A stretch of DNA of 64,000 nt from Citrobacter sp. Cu233 (GCF_030332225.1 NZ_JAOWIF010000033.1:186001-250000); one strand, 5' to 3'; shown: positions 1-12,918, counted from the first letter of the stretch. Notes: generated from the letters alone by a model not told the origin. Numbers and translations are program-made.

Positions 1-112
1 CCCGGTGACCGGATGTGGTTTTTCACACATCGTAATGACGATCAACCGACAACGAAGTTACTCCCCTTTGCGGGTTACAAAATATTACAGGCCATGCTTT
101 CAGTCAATGGCC
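1..112 (-). promoter_or_regulatory. Partial leader of alx, yybP-ykoY (manganese) riboswitch candidate
   Basis: In E. coli and relatives alx lies directly downstream of ygjR and is preceded by a long structured leader, the PRE element of the yybP-ykoY manganese-riboswitch family. Read on the minus strand this edge contains AAAGGGGAGTAAC (around 57-69), close to the conserved core of that family, followed by paired segments towards position 1. The alx coding region is outside the window, so only the 5' part of the leader is visible. The family call comes from gene order and the core motif; the full fold cannot be checked here. Confidence 0.6.
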
Positions 113-114
113 TG
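88..114 (-). terminator. Hairpin between ygjR and the alx leader
   Basis: An 8-bp perfect stem, CAGGCCAT/ATGGCCTG, with an 11-nt loop follows the ygjR stop codon. On the minus strand it is followed by TAATATTTTG, a weak U-rich tract. It may terminate ygjR transcripts or be the first stem of the alx leader; the sequence does not separate the two. Confidence 0.4.
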
Positions 115-135
115 CAACATTCGTTTTACATACTT

Positions 136-1134
136 TTACGCAGTCAGCGGTATCTGAGCATCATCTGCGGGGAAAATAACGCCGGTCTGGCGGCGAATCT
201 CTGTCTGCAGTTTGGCGGTAATACGACTGACGTTCAGTGCCGGATGATCCACTTCGCCGGAATCAACCAGATGAGCAAAAGCCTCTGCCTCATAAAGCAT
301 AGTATTGATATGCTGAGGCACCGTCAGATCCTGCGTTTTGCCGCCGCGCGGAATAAAGCACACTTTCTGACATTCGGAAATCTTCTCGACAACCAGCAAC
401 CCTGATTCGCCCTGAATTTCACTGGCCAGCACGGAATCACTGACTTTCGAGTGCTGCAACGTGACGCTAAAATCGCCGTAATTGAGTACGACCACGCCGT
501 GGGCATCGACGCCGCTTTCCAGCAGGCTGGCACTTGCCTGAACGCTTAGTGGTTCCCCCCAGAGCGCAACCGCAGCGGCCAGGCAGTAAAAGCCGATATC
601 CATAATCGAACCGTTAGAAAACACCGGATTAAACGTATTGGGATTTTCACCGTCCAGATAACGCTGATAACGTGAAGAATACTGGCAGTAATTGATCAGC
701 GCTTTCCTGACTCGCCCAATTTTTGGTAGTGATTGCTGTAATAGCAGGAAATTAGGCAGGCTGGCGGTCTTAAATGCTTCAAACAGCACGACCTGATTTT
801 CGCGCGCGCAGGCGATAGCGGCTTCGGCTTGTGCCAGGTTAGAGGCCAGCGGTTTCTCGCAAATGACATGCTTTTTGTGTTGTAGAAACAGCGTTGTCTG
901 CGGGAAGTGCAGAGAGTTCGGGCTGGCAATGTAAACGGCATCAATGGCGTCACTTTGCGCCATTGCCTCCAGCGAGGTAAACAGATGCTCGACGGGATAA
1001 TCATTGGCGAAGGTCTGTGCCTGTTCAAGGCTACGGGAATACACTGCGGTTAACTTATATTTGCCGGTTTCATGGGCGGCATCCACAAACTGGCGGGTGA
1101 TCCAGTTTGTGCCAATCACTGCGAAACGTATCAT
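136..1134 (-). CDS. ygjR: Gfo/Idh/MocA-family oxidoreductase YgjR
   Basis: Predicted cytosolic NAD(P)-dependent oxidoreductase of 332 residues; its substrate is not known. The N-terminus has a Rossmann-type start (IGTNWITRQF in place of the classical GxGxxG, then the strand YKLTAVYSRS). The family signature CEKPLASN, carrying the lysine near the catalytic site, is at about residues 92-99. The C-terminal half is the alpha/beta domain that shapes the substrate pocket. It lies upstream of the alx leader on the same strand and 72 bp from ygjP, as in E. coli but without ygjQ between them. The ATG at 1134 fits the family length. Orthology is secure; function is inferred from the fold only. Confidence 0.88.
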   Translation of the reverse strand: MIRFAVIGTNWITRQFVDAAHETGKYKLTAVYSRSLEQAQTFANDYPVEHLFTSLEAMAQSDAIDAVYIASPNSLHFPQTTLFLQHKKHVICEKPLASNLAQAEAAIACARENQVVLFEAFKTASLPNFLLLQQSLPKIGRVRKALINYCQYSSRYQRYLDGENPNTFNPVFSNGSIMDIGFYCLAAAVALWGEPLSVQASASLLESGVDAHGVVVLNYGDFSVTLQHSKVSDSVLASEIQGESGLLVVEKISECQKVCFIPRGGKTQDLTVPQHINTMLYEAEAFAHLVDSGEVDHPALNVSRITAKLQTEIRRQTGVIFPADDAQIPLTA

Positions 1135-1206
1135 AAATGCCTTCAGGCTGCGAAAAGGGATCCTTGCGTCAATTTAGCATGCTCTGAAGACAAAGCCAGT
1201 GCGTGA

Positions 1207-1707
1207 CTACGCAGTTTGCTTCAGCGATTGTTGCGTGAGCCACAGGCGGGTATCAAACTCCAACTGGTGGTACTGCGGTTCCATATGACAGCACAACTGA
1301 TAAAACGCTTTGTCGTGCTCTTTTTCTTTCAGATGTGCCAGTTCATGCACGACGATCATGCGTAAAAAAGGTTCAGGTGCAGAACGGAAGACGGTAGCGA
1401 CGCGGATCTCCGCTTTGGCTTTGAGCTTGCCACCCTGCACGCGGGAGACGGCAGTATGCAGACCCAGCGCATTTTTCAGCACGTGTATCTTACTGTCATA
1501 CATGACTTTATTCAGCGGCGGGGCGTTTCGCAGGAACTGATTTTTCAGATCCTGGGTATATTGCCAGAGCGCTTTGTCAGTCGCGAAGTCATGTGTACCG
1601 GGATAACGCTTTTCCAGCACCGCCCCCAGACGCTGTTCAGCAATCAGCGTACGAACCTGGGAAAGTAAATTCTCCGGGTAGCCTTGCAGATAGGTCAACT
1701 GACTCAT
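1207..1707 (-). CDS. ygjP: YgjP family zinc metalloprotease-like protein
   Basis: A 166-residue protein of the YgjP/WLM group of predicted metal-dependent hydrolases. It carries the zinc-binding helix HELAHLKEKEH (HExxH plus a third ligand, around residues 121-131), followed by a conserved His/Cys segment (YQLCCHMEP). There is no signal peptide, so it should be cytosolic. It starts with ATG at 1707 and is transcribed away from rlmG, with an 84-bp divergent promoter region between them. Length and order match E. coli. Its natural substrate is not established. Confidence 0.88.
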   Translation of the reverse strand: MSQLTYLQGYPENLLSQVRTLIAEQRLGAVLEKRYPGTHDFATDKALWQYTQDLKNQFLRNAPPLNKVMYDSKIHVLKNALGLHTAVSRVQGGKLKAKAEIRVATVFRSAPEPFLRMIVVHELAHLKEKEHDKAFYQLCCHMEPQYHQLEFDTRLWLTQQSLKQTA

Positions 1708-1791
1708 TAGTGCCCCATATAAAGTATAAAAAGTGTATACTCACGCACCCTTTTCAGGGATACGCCGAAATTTTACCATTCAGGAGGGCCG

Positions 1792-2928
1792 ATGAGCCAC
1801 ATAGACAACGGTTTCCGTTCGCTGTCACTTAAACGTTTCCCGGAAACGGATGACGTTAACCCGCTGCTGGCGTGGGAAGCTGCAGATGAATATCTGTTGC
1901 AACAGCTGGACGATACCGAGATTAGCGGCCCGGTGCTGCTCCTGAATGATACTTTCGGCGCGCTGGGCTGTGCACTGTCGGAACATACGCCATACAGCAT
2001 TGGCGACTCTTATTTAAGCGAACTGGGGACGCGTGAAAACCTGCGCCATAACGATATCGCGGAATCCAGCGTCAAGTTTCTCGACAGCACCGCTGAATAC
2101 CCGCAGGCGCCGGGCATTGTGCTGATTAAAATTCCCAAAACGATGGCGCTGCTGGAACAACAGCTCCGTGCGCTGCGTCAGGTTGTTACGCCGCAAACGC
2201 GCATCATTGCAGGGGCGAAGGCGCGTGATATTCATACCTCAACGCTTGAGCTGTTTGAAAAGGTGCTGGGCCCAACCACTACCACGCTGGCGTGGAAAAA
2301 AGCCCGTCTGATTAACTGCACCTTCAGCAATCCAGAACTGGCTGATGCCTCGCAGACGCTGAGCTGGAAACTGGAAGGCACCGACTGGACTATCCATAAC
2401 CATGCCAACGTCTTCTCCCGTACCGGGCTGGATATTGGCGCGCGTTTCTTTATTGAGCACCTGCCGGAAAATCTGGAAGGGGAGATTGTCGATCTTGGTT
2501 GTGGCAACGGTGTGATTGGCCTGACTTTGCTGGAGAAGAACCCGCAAGCGAGCGTGGTGTTTGTGGATGAATCACCGATGGCGGTGGCATCAAGCCGCCT
2601 GAACGTCGAAAGCAACATGCCTGAAGCGTTGGATCGCTGTGAATTTATGATCAACAACGCGCTGTCTGGCGTGGAGCCTTTCCGCTTTAACGCCGTGCTG
2701 TGTAACCCGCCGTTCCATCAGAAACATGCGCTGACCGATAACATCGCCTGGGAGATGTTCCACCATGCCCGCCGCTGCCTGAAGATCAACGGCGAACTGT
2801 ATATTGTGGCTAACCGTCACCTCGACTACTTCCACAAGCTGAAGAAGATTTTCGGCAACTGCGAGACCCTCGCCACCAACAATAAGTTTGTGGTGCTGAA
2901 AGCGGTCAAAACGGGTCGTCGCCGCTAA
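1792..2928 (+). CDS. rlmG: 23S rRNA (guanine-N2)-methyltransferase RlmG
   Basis: RlmG methylates N2 of G1835 in 23S rRNA using S-adenosylmethionine. The protein has 378 residues, the usual length. The N-terminal half is a degenerate methyltransferase-like domain. The C-terminal catalytic domain has the SAM-binding loop [12 protein letters not shown] (about residues 232-243) and the N6/N2-methylase motif NPPF (about 305-308). AGGAGG lies just before the ATG at 1792. It is transcribed divergently from ygjP and followed by a REP pair. Confidence 0.93.
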   Translation: MSHIDNGFRSLSLKRFPETDDVNPLLAWEAADEYLLQQLDDTEISGPVLLLNDTFGALGCALSEHTPYSIGDSYLSELGTRENLRHNDIAESSVKFLDSTAEYPQAPGIVLIKIPKTMALLEQQLRALRQVVTPQTRIIAGAKARDIHTSTLELFEKVLGPTTTTLAWKKARLINCTFSNPELADASQTLSWKLEGTDWTIHNHANVFSRTGLDIGARFFIEHLPENLEGEIVDLGCGNGVIGLTLLEKNPQASVVFVDESPMAVASSRLNVESNMPEALDRCEFMINNALSGVEPFRFNAVLCNPPFHQKHALTDNIAWEMFHHARRCLKINGELYIVANRHLDYFHKLKKIFGNCETLATNNKFVVLKAVKTGRRR

Positions 2929-2935
2929 TCGCGTG

Positions 2936-3018
2936 TGCCGGATGGCGGCTAACGCCTTATCCGGCCTACAACGCGCTACCCCGTAGGCCTGATAAGCATA
3001 GCGCCATCAGGCCTACGA
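2936..3018. repeat. REP pair (BIME) between rlmG and fadH
   Basis: Two imperfect palindromes of the GCCGGATGGCG...CGCCTTATCCGGC type lie in opposite orientation: 2938-2965, and the variant GTAGGCCTGATAAGC...GCGCCATCAGGCCTAC at about 2983-3016. They sit between the convergent genes rlmG and fadH. This is the standard enterobacterial REP/BIME arrangement and could form stem-loops that protect mRNA 3' ends. Confidence 0.85.
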
Positions 3019-3029
3019 GGTACATTTTG

Positions 3030-5069
<2,040 letters not shown>

Positions 5070-5184
5070 TTATTGTTATGTGGTCGGATGAGTTACTAAT
5101 TTAGCCGTCGCCGTGTAAAAGGGAAAAGGGGAATGCCGTGATTGTGATGGGATTCAAAAAAGGAGCGGGGCCAGAGAACGAATT

Positions 5185-5220
5185 TGCCGGATGGCGATAC
5201 TAACGTATCGCCATCCGGCA
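5185..5220. repeat. Perfect REP-type palindrome between patA and fadH
   Basis: Two perfectly complementary 16-base arms, TGCCGGATGGCGATAC and its complement, flank a 4-base loop (TAAC), starting 4 bases beyond the patA stop codon. The outer GCCGGATGGCG is the REP core, but the arms have no mismatches. It probably acts as the 3' stem-loop of the patA mRNA. Confidence 0.85.
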
Positions 5221-5224
5221 GTGG

Positions 5225-6739
<1,515 letters not shown>

Positions 6740-6747
6740 TTAACATT

Positions 6748-6763
6748 TGCTGGCATTTTGCCC
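6748..6763 (-). promoter_or_regulatory. Candidate sigma-54 promoter of patA
   Basis: The minus strand reads GGGCAAAATGCCAGCA, which has the GG-N10-GC spacing required by sigma-54 and fits TGGCAC-N5-TTGCW in most positions. The transcript would start near 6737 and give a leader of about 130 nt. E. coli patA is known to depend on sigma-54 under nitrogen limitation, which supports the assignment. An NtrC site was not searched for rigorously. Confidence 0.5.
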
Positions 6764-6957
6764 AGGTTTAGGCGCGTAAAACCGACGGGAAAAACGCGTT
6801 ATTGCGCTAAAAGTGGGCAATAATTGCACTGTTGCGGTGCGCAGAGTGAAGGTGTGTTGAATAGTTACGTAATGAAAGTATTTTAAATCAATGAATTAGA
6901 AAACATACAAATTTTGAGGTTTAATCGCAAATTGCGATCTAAATCAAATTTAACAAC

Positions 6958-6984
6958 TAAAGTTAAAAAGATTAGCGCCGAAAT
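6958..6984 (+). promoter_or_regulatory. Sigma-28 (FliA) promoter of aer
   Basis: TAAAGTTA, an 11-base spacer and GCCGAAAT match the flagellar sigma-28 consensus TAAAGTTT-N11-GCCGATAA at 14 of 16 positions. Its distance to the aer start (about 45 nt of leader) is normal. This puts aer in the flagellar/chemotaxis regulon. Confidence 0.85.
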
Positions 6985-7034
6985 AACATAAGCCGAAAGA
7001 GTTAACAACCAGATAACCTGCACAGGACGCAACC

Positions 7035-8555
7035 ATGTCTTCTCATCCCTACGTTAGTCAGCAAAATACACCGCTGGATGATGATATCACCCTCATGTCG
7101 ACTACCGATTTACAAAGCTATATCACCCATGCGAACGATACCTTTGTCCAGGTCAGCGGCTATCAGCTGAATGAATTGCTTGCTCAGCCGCACAACCTGG
7201 TTCGTCACCCGGACATGCCGAAAGCGGCGTTTGCGGATATGTGGTACACCCTGAAACAGGGGGAACCGTGGAGCGGTATTGTGAAAAACCGGCGGAAGAA
7301 TGGCGATCACTACTGGGTGAGGGCCAATGCGGTGCCGATGGTGCGGGAAGGGCGCGTAACCGGGTATATGTCGATCCGTACCCGGGCGACGGAAGCGGAA
7401 ATTGCGGCGGTCGAACCTTTATATAAAGCACTCAATGAAGGCCGTTGTAATCGGCGCGTCCATAAGGGGCTGGTGGTACGTAAAGGCTGGTTGGGTAAAC
7501 TCCCGTCGCTTCCGGTTCGCTGGCGGGTACGCAGTGTCATGGCTTTCATGTTTGTTATCCTGGCAACTGCGCTACAGCAGATGGGGGCTGAATGGCCGCA
7601 ACTGTTAGTGAGCGCACTGGTGATGATGCTGGCGACGGTTATTTTCGAATGGCAGATTGTGCGCCCAATCGAGAATGTGGCCCAGCAGGCACTGAAAGTA
7701 GCGACTGGCGAGCGCAACAGTGTGACCCATCTTAACCGTAGCGATGAACTGGGTCTGATGCTACGGGCGGTGGGGCAGTTAGGGTTAATGTGCCGCTGGC
7801 TTATTCATGACGTGTCGAGTCAGGTCAGCTGTGTGCGCAATGACAGTGAAACGCTGGCGAAAGGCAGTGATGATTTAAACAAGCATACACAGCAGACGGT
7901 AGAGAATGTGCAGGAAACGGTCACCACCATGAATCAGATGGCGGCATCAGTGAAGCAAAACTCTGCGACAGCAGCAGCAGCTGACAAGCTGTCTATTGCC
8001 GCCAGCAGCGCGGCGACACAGGGCGGTGAGGCGATGGATACGGTCATTAAAACAATGGACGATATTGCCAACAGCACCCAACGGATCGGCACTATCACGA
8101 CCCTGATTAACGATATCGCCTTCCAGACAAATATTCTGGCGCTGAATGCGGCGGTTGAAGCGGCCAGGGCTGGGGAACAAGGAAAAGGATTTGCGGTGGT
8201 GGCCGGAGAAGTACGCCATCTTGCCAGTCGTAGTGCAAGCGCAGCAAATGACATCCGTAAACTGATTGATGCCAGCGCCGACAAGGTGCAGTCCGGCTCC
8301 GATCAGGTTCATGCCGCAGGGCGGACAATGGATGATATTGTGGCGCAGGTCCAGAATGTGACACAGTTGATTGCTCAAATTAGCCATTCAACGCTGGAGC
8401 AGTCAGATGGACTTTCCAGCCTGACCCGTGCCGTTAATGAGTTGAGCAGCATTACGCAGAAAAATGCCGAACTGGTCGAAGAGAGCGCACAGATTTCAGC
8501 AATGGTAAAACATCGTGCCGGTCGCCTGGAAGATGCGGTGACTGTGCTGCATTAA
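7035..8555 (+). CDS. aer: Aerotaxis receptor Aer
   Basis: Inner-membrane redox sensor that binds FAD and signals to CheA/CheW for movement towards oxygen or energy-rich sites. The 506 residues divide into an N-terminal PAS domain (about 10-120; [24 protein letters not shown]), a central hydrophobic hairpin (about 165-205; [15 protein letters not shown] and [17 protein letters not shown]) serving as membrane anchor, a HAMP region (about 207-260) and the cytoplasmic signalling domain. The hairpin tip has the conserved [20 protein letters not shown]. No C-terminal CheR-binding pentapeptide is present, as is normal for Aer. It follows a sigma-28 promoter. Confidence 0.96.
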   Translation: MSSHPYVSQQNTPLDDDITLMSTTDLQSYITHANDTFVQVSGYQLNELLAQPHNLVRHPDMPKAAFADMWYTLKQGEPWSGIVKNRRKNGDHYWVRANAVPMVREGRVTGYMSIRTRATEAEIAAVEPLYKALNEGRCNRRVHKGLVVRKGWLGKLPSLPVRWRVRSVMAFMFVILATALQQMGAEWPQLLVSALVMMLATVIFEWQIVRPIENVAQQALKVATGERNSVTHLNRSDELGLMLRAVGQLGLMCRWLIHDVSSQVSCVRNDSETLAKGSDDLNKHTQQTVENVQETVTTMNQMAASVKQNSATAAAADKLSIAASSAATQGGEAMDTVIKTMDDIANSTQRIGTITTLINDIAFQTNILALNAAVEAARAGEQGKGFAVVAGEVRHLASRSASAANDIRKLIDASADKVQSGSDQVHAAGRTMDDIVAQVQNVTQLIAQISHSTLEQSDGLSSLTRAVNELSSITQKNAELVEESAQISAMVKHRAGRLEDAVTVLH

Positions 8556-8581
8556 TTCTCTCCCCATCCTATTTTCCCGCC

Positions 8582-8613
8582 AAACGCTTATCGTCCCCGG
8601 TAGGCGTTTTTTT
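8582..8613 (+). terminator. Rho-independent terminator of aer
   Basis: AAACGCTTA and TAGGCGTTT form a 9-bp stem (one G-T pair) around a short loop and are followed by seven T residues. It lies 27 bases after the aer stop codon and separates aer from the next chemoreceptor gene. Confidence 0.85.
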
Positions 8614-8808
8614 GTAATAACTTTGTTAATTATATATTAAATGATACCACTTTGGTATTACGGTACTATTTTCCTTATTCCGCTCTGACAGCAAGTGTTT
8701 CGTTTTTAAATATTTTGAAATATCGCTTATATAACGATCGGTCTAGCTTGATTCATCGTCAAAAACTATTTAGTAACATTGGTGTAAATTAAAAAACGAT
8801 CAATATCA

Positions 8809-8835
8809 TAAAGTTAGGTGAATGCTGACCGATAA
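8809..8835 (+). promoter_or_regulatory. Sigma-28 (FliA) promoter of the chemoreceptor gene
   Basis: TAAAGTTA, an 11-base spacer and ACCGATAA match the flagellar sigma-28 consensus at 14 of 16 positions. The leader to the ATG at 8875 would be about 35 nt. The 319-bp gap after aer otherwise holds the aer terminator and AT-rich sequence without recognisable genes. Confidence 0.85.
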
Positions 8836-8874
8836 GGATATCTGTCTGAAGAAAACTGTCTCCAGGGAGAAAAT

Positions 8875-10440
8875 ATGTTCTTGCATAACGTAAAGATTCG
8901 CTCGAAATTATTTATCGCGTTTGGTTTGTTTATTGTACTGATGATGGTGAGTTCGGGCCTTTCGCTGTTGAGTCTGGATCGTAGTAACAGTGGGATGCAG
9001 AACATCATTACCAATGACTATCCGATTACGGTAAAAGCCAATCTGCTCATTGATAATTTTCAGGAGTTTGTCAGTACTCAACAATTGATGTTATTGGATG
9101 AGGAAGGTAAATGGACCCAGGCGTCCCAGAAAAAGCTCGATACCATCAGCCAGCAAATTTCTGCTCTGCTGGATGCGCTGAGTGCTGCGCCTCTCAATGA
9201 TGCTTCTAAAAAAATTATTGCGGATATCCGCGATGTGCGTGAGCAGTATCTGGCTTCCCGATTCCGCATTCTGCAGGCGTTGCAGAATCACGATCGCTCT
9301 GGTGCGATGCACGAGATGATGACCCGCACGGTGAATGTGCAGCAGGCTTATAAAGCAAAAGTGCAGGAATTGATCGCTATTGAAGATGCCCAGATGCAGA
9401 AGGCGGGTGCTCAGGTGGAATACGATTTCCATACCAATCGCGCACTGTTGATTACTCTGGCGCTGATAAGCATTGCTGCCGGTTGTGTGATGGGTTGGTA
9501 TATTGTGCGGTCAATTACCCGACCTCTTAATGAAGCAGTGCAGTTTGCTGAGGCGATTGCGCAGGGCGATCTCACTCGCAACATCAGTATGGAACAGAAG
9601 GATGAGATCGGTGTGCTGCTGCAAGCGCTGATGGCAATGAAAAACCGACTGCTAGAGATTGTCGAGGAAATGCAAAACGGCTCCGAGAATATCTCTGCCG
9701 CGGCGGCACAGATTGTAGCGGGTAACCAGGATTTGGCTGCGCGTACCGAAGAACAGGCAAGCTCGGTAGAACAGACCGCAGCGTCGATGGAACAAATTAC
9801 CGCGACGGTCAAAACGACGGCAGACCATACCCATGAAGCGACGAAGCTGTCTACGGGAGCGGCGACGGTCGTGAAAAACAACGGTGAGATGATGAATCAG
9901 GTGACGCAGAAAATACGCGTGATTAATGAAACCTCTAACCGTATGTCAGAAATTATCAACCTGATAGATTCGATTGCGTTTCAAACCAATATTTTGGCGC
10001 TAAATGCGGCTGTCGAAGCGGCACGCGCCGGTGAGCATGGGCGTGGTTTTGCGGTAGTTGCTGGAGAAGTGCGTCAACTGGCGCAAAAAAGCGCATCGTC
10101 CGCCAGCGAGATCCGCAATCTGATTGAAGACTCCACCAGTCAAACCCGGGAAGGACTGGCGCTGGTTGAAAAAGCCAATGCGTTGATCAATGGAATGGTC
10201 ACTAACGTTGAAGAAATGGATGTGATATTACGGGAAATCGGTCAGGCCAGCCGTGAGCAGACGGACGGTATTTCGCAGATTAACAGTGCGATTGGCCTGA
10301 TCGACACCACCACGCAACAGAACTCCTGTCTGGTAGAAGAGTCCGTTGCGGCAGCGGCGTCATTAAACGAACAGGCATTACACTTAAAAGAGATGATTAA
10401 AGTGTTCCGCGTGCGCAAAGAGGATGCGCAGCCTGCTTAA
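8875..10440 (+). CDS. Methyl-accepting chemotaxis protein, 4HB sensor type
   Basis: Transmembrane chemoreceptor of 521 residues. It has a first membrane helix (about 10-30), a periplasmic four-helix-bundle sensor (about 35-190), a second membrane helix (about 191-212; [21 protein letters not shown]), a HAMP linker, and a cytoplasmic methylation/signalling domain with the tip [20 protein letters not shown]. The C-terminus ends in ...EDAQPA and lacks the NWETF-type pentapeptide that tethers CheR/CheB, so it probably needs help from major receptors for adaptation. A receptor gene beside aer is also known in Salmonella (McpC). The ligand cannot be read from sequence. Its stop codon overlaps that of convergent yqjI. 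Confidence 0.9.
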   Translation: MFLHNVKIRSKLFIAFGLFIVLMMVSSGLSLLSLDRSNSGMQNIITNDYPITVKANLLIDNFQEFVSTQQLMLLDEEGKWTQASQKKLDTISQQISALLDALSAAPLNDASKKIIADIRDVREQYLASRFRILQALQNHDRSGAMHEMMTRTVNVQQAYKAKVQELIAIEDAQMQKAGAQVEYDFHTNRALLITLALISIAAGCVMGWYIVRSITRPLNEAVQFAEAIAQGDLTRNISMEQKDEIGVLLQALMAMKNRLLEIVEEMQNGSENISAAAAQIVAGNQDLAARTEEQASSVEQTAASMEQITATVKTTADHTHEATKLSTGAATVVKNNGEMMNQVTQKIRVINETSNRMSEIINLIDSIAFQTNILALNAAVEAARAGEHGRGFAVVAGEVRQLAQKSASSASEIRNLIEDSTSQTREGLALVEKANALINGMVTNVEEMDVILREIGQASREQTDGISQINSAIGLIDTTTQQNSCLVEESVAAAASLNEQALHLKEMIKVFRVRKEDAQPA

Positions 10441-11117
10441 TCAAGCTGGGTGATGTCCAGCGATGCGCGATCGATAATACCGATGATCTTCTTGATTTGC
10501 GCTTCGCTGGTGTCACCGTGATTGACCCGCAGATCCAGCACGGCTTTAAAATTCTCCAGCGCTCTTTTCATCTGTGGATTCTTGCGTAATTCAAAGCCGA
10601 CACTGCGTGCTTTAATACGTTCGTGGATATGTTCCAGATGTTCCCGGTTCTCCTCCAGCCATTGCAGGCCTTGCTCTGTGATTGTTATTTGCTTACGTCC
10701 ACCTTCCTCGTCACGGATGGCGATAAGCGACTGATCCTGTAAGAAATCCAGTGTCGGGTAAATAACGCCCGGGCTTGGGGTGTAATTACCCTGAGTCAAT
10801 GTTTCAATCGCTTTGATTAGCTCATAACCGTGGCTGGCATCGCGGGTCAAAATATCCAGAATCACCAGACGTAATTCGCCGTGGCCGAAGAAGCGCTGAC
10901 GTCGACCGCCACCACCGCCGCCACCGTGGCGATGTCCGCAGCCATGTTCATGGCGGTGTTCTTTGTTACAGCCTTCGTGACGACGTTCTTCACCTTTGCA
11001 GCAACCTTCGTGGTGTTCGCTGTGGTGACCTTCGTGGCGATGCCCTTCGCCTTTACAGCAGCCTTCGTGCTGGTGTTCTGCATGTTTGCAGCAACCTTCA
11101 TGATGATCTTGCATCAT
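10437..11117 (-). CDS. yqjI: PadR-family nickel-responsive repressor YqjI
   Basis: Transcription repressor of 226 residues. The N-terminal 85 residues are a His/Cys-rich metal-binding tail with repeated HEGCCK units, and the PadR winged-helix domain follows ([38 protein letters not shown]). In E. coli YqjI represses its own gene and yqjH and is relieved by nickel. The tail here contains five HEGCxK units and a [11 protein letters not shown] linker, so it is longer than in E. coli. It is divergent from yqjH and convergent with the chemoreceptor gene, whose stop codon overlaps by 4 bases. Confidence 0.93.
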   Translation of the reverse strand: MMQDHHEGCCKHAEHQHEGCCKGEGHRHEGHHSEHHEGCCKGEERRHEGCNKEHRHEHGCGHRHGGGGGGGRRQRFFGHGELRLVILDILTRDASHGYELIKAIETLTQGNYTPSPGVIYPTLDFLQDQSLIAIRDEEGGRKQITITEQGLQWLEENREHLEHIHERIKARSVGFELRKNPQMKRALENFKAVLDLRVNHGDTSEAQIKKIIGIIDRASLDITQLD

Positions 11118-11138
11118 TCATCTCCTGATGTTGTTTCG

Positions 11139-11160
11139 ATATATCTAATTTATATCTAAA
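11139..11160. promoter_or_regulatory. Candidate YqjI operator near yqjI
   Basis: GATATATCTAAT followed by TATATCTAAA places two TATATCTAA half-motifs about 20 bases upstream of the yqjI start codon. The same motif recurs beside yqjH. The position suits autorepression, which is known for YqjI. Confidence 0.55.
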
Positions 11161-11290
11161 CTTTTTGCATTTGCAAGTCTACTCGCAAATAATAATGCAA
11201 CTTACTGATTTGTATGTTTTTATTTTTACATCTGACGTTAGGAATGGTCCGTCATGACTCTATCAAAAAAGTTCTTGCAATATTCTTAAT

Positions 11291-11331
11291 TAGCAATCAT
11301 TATCATTTGAAATTTGTTTAGATATATCTAA
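11291..11331. promoter_or_regulatory. Candidate Fur box and YqjI operator before yqjH
   Basis: Bases 11291-11305 match 12 of 15 positions of the Fur core TGATAATCATTATCA. Directly after it, 11318-11331 is a perfect 14-bp palindrome, TTAGATATATCTAA, sharing the ATATCTAA motif found in front of yqjI. In E. coli yqjH is controlled by both Fur and YqjI, and this layout supports the same dual control. Confidence 0.65.
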
Positions 11332-11353
11332 TCTCTGTCACGAAGGCGAAAAA

Positions 11354-12136
11354 ATGACAAATAACACTTCACGCTATCCACAGCGCGTTCGCAATGAGCT
11401 GCGCTTCCGTGAACTGACCGTCCTGCGCGTTGAACGTATCAGCACAGGTTTTCAGCGCATTGTACTGGGCGGTGACGCTCTGGATGGTTTCAGCTCACAG
11501 GGTTTTGACGACCATACCAAGGTCTTTTTTCCTGAACCTGGCAGTCACTTTGTGCCACCCGTAGTGACGGATGAGGGGATTGTCTGGCCAGAGGGTGTGC
11601 GTCCGGTATCCCGTGATTACACGCCGTTGTATGACCAGGCACGCCATGAACTGGCGCTGGATTTTTATATCCACGACGGCGGTGTGGCGAGTACGTGGGC
11701 GATGAATGCTCATGAAGGTGACAAATTGACGATTGGCGGACCACGTGGCTCGCTGGTGGTACCAGAAGACTATGCGTACCAGGTTTACGTTTGTGATGAA
11801 TCTGGAATGCCAGCGCTACGTCGTCGGCTGGAGGCGATCGGCCGTTTAGCGGTACGTCCAGACGTGACGGCGCTGGTCAGCGTACGCGATGCAGCGTATC
11901 AGGACTATTTTGCTCATCTCGACGGTTTTACCATTCAGTGGTTTGTCGGCCATGACGAACAGGCAGTGAATGAGCAGCTTTCACAGCTGACCGTGCCTGC
12001 ACAGGATTATTTCATTTGGATAACTGGCGAAGGAAAAGTGGTGAAAAACCTGAGCGCCCGCTTTGCTACTGAGGCTTTCGATCAGCAGTTGGTGCGTGCA
12101 GCAGCTTACTGGCATCAACGCCGGAACGTTAATTAA
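11354..12136 (+). CDS. yqjH: NADPH-dependent ferric-chelate reductase YqjH
   Basis: Cytosolic flavoprotein of the siderophore-interacting-protein family that reduces ferric chelates and so releases iron. The 260-residue protein has an N-terminal FAD-binding beta barrel with the family motif VSRDYTPLYD (RxYT; about residues 83-92) and a C-terminal NADPH-binding region ending in YFIWITGEGKVVKNL and AAAYWHQRRN. Expression is likely raised by low iron (Fur) or high nickel (YqjI), given the sites upstream. Its 3' end overlaps the end of the convergent AraC-type gene by 4 bases. Confidence 0.93.
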   Translation: MTNNTSRYPQRVRNELRFRELTVLRVERISTGFQRIVLGGDALDGFSSQGFDDHTKVFFPEPGSHFVPPVVTDEGIVWPEGVRPVSRDYTPLYDQARHELALDFYIHDGGVASTWAMNAHEGDKLTIGGPRGSLVVPEDYAYQVYVCDESGMPALRRRLEAIGRLAVRPDVTALVSVRDAAYQDYFAHLDGFTIQWFVGHDEQAVNEQLSQLTVPAQDYFIWITGEGKVVKNLSARFATEAFDQQLVRAAAYWHQRRNVN

Positions 12137-12918
12137 TAATGTGACGGTGAAACGCCAAATGCCTGGCGGAAGGCATAACTAAACGCTGCGGTGCTCGAAT
12201 ACCCCACATCGAGCGCCACGGCGGTTACGCTTTTATTTTTCTTCAGCATAAGTACGGACTCCAGAATTCGCATTTTTTGCTTCCAGACGCTGAAGGGTAA
12301 TCCGGTTTCTTTTTTGAAATGACGCGAAAAGGTACGGGCAGACATACCTAAATGTTGTGCCCAATACTCAACGGAATGTTCCAGCGCCGGAGACGCTTGT
12401 ATTGTTCGGCACACTTTGGTTAATTCGCGATCCTGCGGCCACGGTAATACAAAGGCGACTTCTGGTAATTGCAAAATAATGTCCACCAGTACACTGACCA
12501 GTTTGCCTTCTTTTGACTGATTATCATAATGGCCTGAAATTAAGGTGGTCGCGTAATGAATAAACTCTCTGGCGAAATCACTGATCGCCACAACTTTACA
12601 CTCATCGATTCTTTCCTCGAGAAAGCCTGGCTTAATATCCAGATTCTCTAAATGCACATCATCCAGCGCCCAAACTGCATGCTCAGTATTATTGGGGATC
12701 CAGATGCCGTAATGCGCGGGGATTATCCAGCACTTGCCGGCGACATCAATGCGCATACTGCCTTTGCGGGCAAAATGAAACTGCATAAAAGCATGTGAGT
12801 GCTGCGGAACATGGTGGTTGGCTTCAAGGACATAAGAGCGAAAGTAAACGTCCTGCGGCAGCTCGGCCATGGAGTCGTCGGGGAAGGCGTTCCACTGTTT
12901 TGGGGGGAAAGTATCCAT
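12133..12918 (-). CDS. AraC-family transcription regulator
   Basis: Regulator with an N-terminal cupin sensor and a C-terminal AraC double helix-turn-helix. From the ATG at 12918 it has 261 residues. The cupin has HHVPQHSHAFMQFHFARKGSM, giving several possible metal or ligand histidines, and GIWIPNNTEHAVW. The DNA-binding domain shows LGMSARTFSRHFKKETGLPFSVW and VGYSSTAAFSYAFRQAFGVSPSHY. The frame extends upstream to 13083, but that would overlap the divergent cfa-like gene; the 12918 start leaves a 130-bp divergent promoter region. The sensor resembles the NimR/YeaM type. The target is inferred to be the neighbouring synthase; the inducer is unknown. Confidence 0.85.
   Translation of the reverse strand: MDTFPPKQWNAFPDDSMAELPQDVYFRSYVLEANHHVPQHSHAFMQFHFARKGSMRIDVAGKCWIIPAHYGIWIPNNTEHAVWALDDVHLENLDIKPGFLEERIDECKVVAISDFAREFIHYATTLISGHYDNQSKEGKLVSVLVDIILQLPEVAFVLPWPQDRELTKVCRTIQASPALEHSVEYWAQHLGMSARTFSRHFKKETGLPFSVWKQKMRILESVLMLKKNKSVTAVALDVGYSSTAAFSYAFRQAFGVSPSHY

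Noticed and set aside
13-405. A 130-codon plus-strand frame at the left edge
   Set aside because: It runs antisense through the alx leader and ygjR, which are both better supported.
10881-11159. A 92-codon plus-strand frame of alanine/threonine/valine-rich hydrophobic sequence
   Set aside because: It is the complement of the His-rich repeats of yqjI; the bias comes from those repeats, and it lacks a ribosome-binding site.
12100-12200. Attachment-site repeat of the ileX 3' end at the far border of the accessory block
   Set aside because: No copy of the tRNA end was seen near yqjH and no integrase gene exists in the block.
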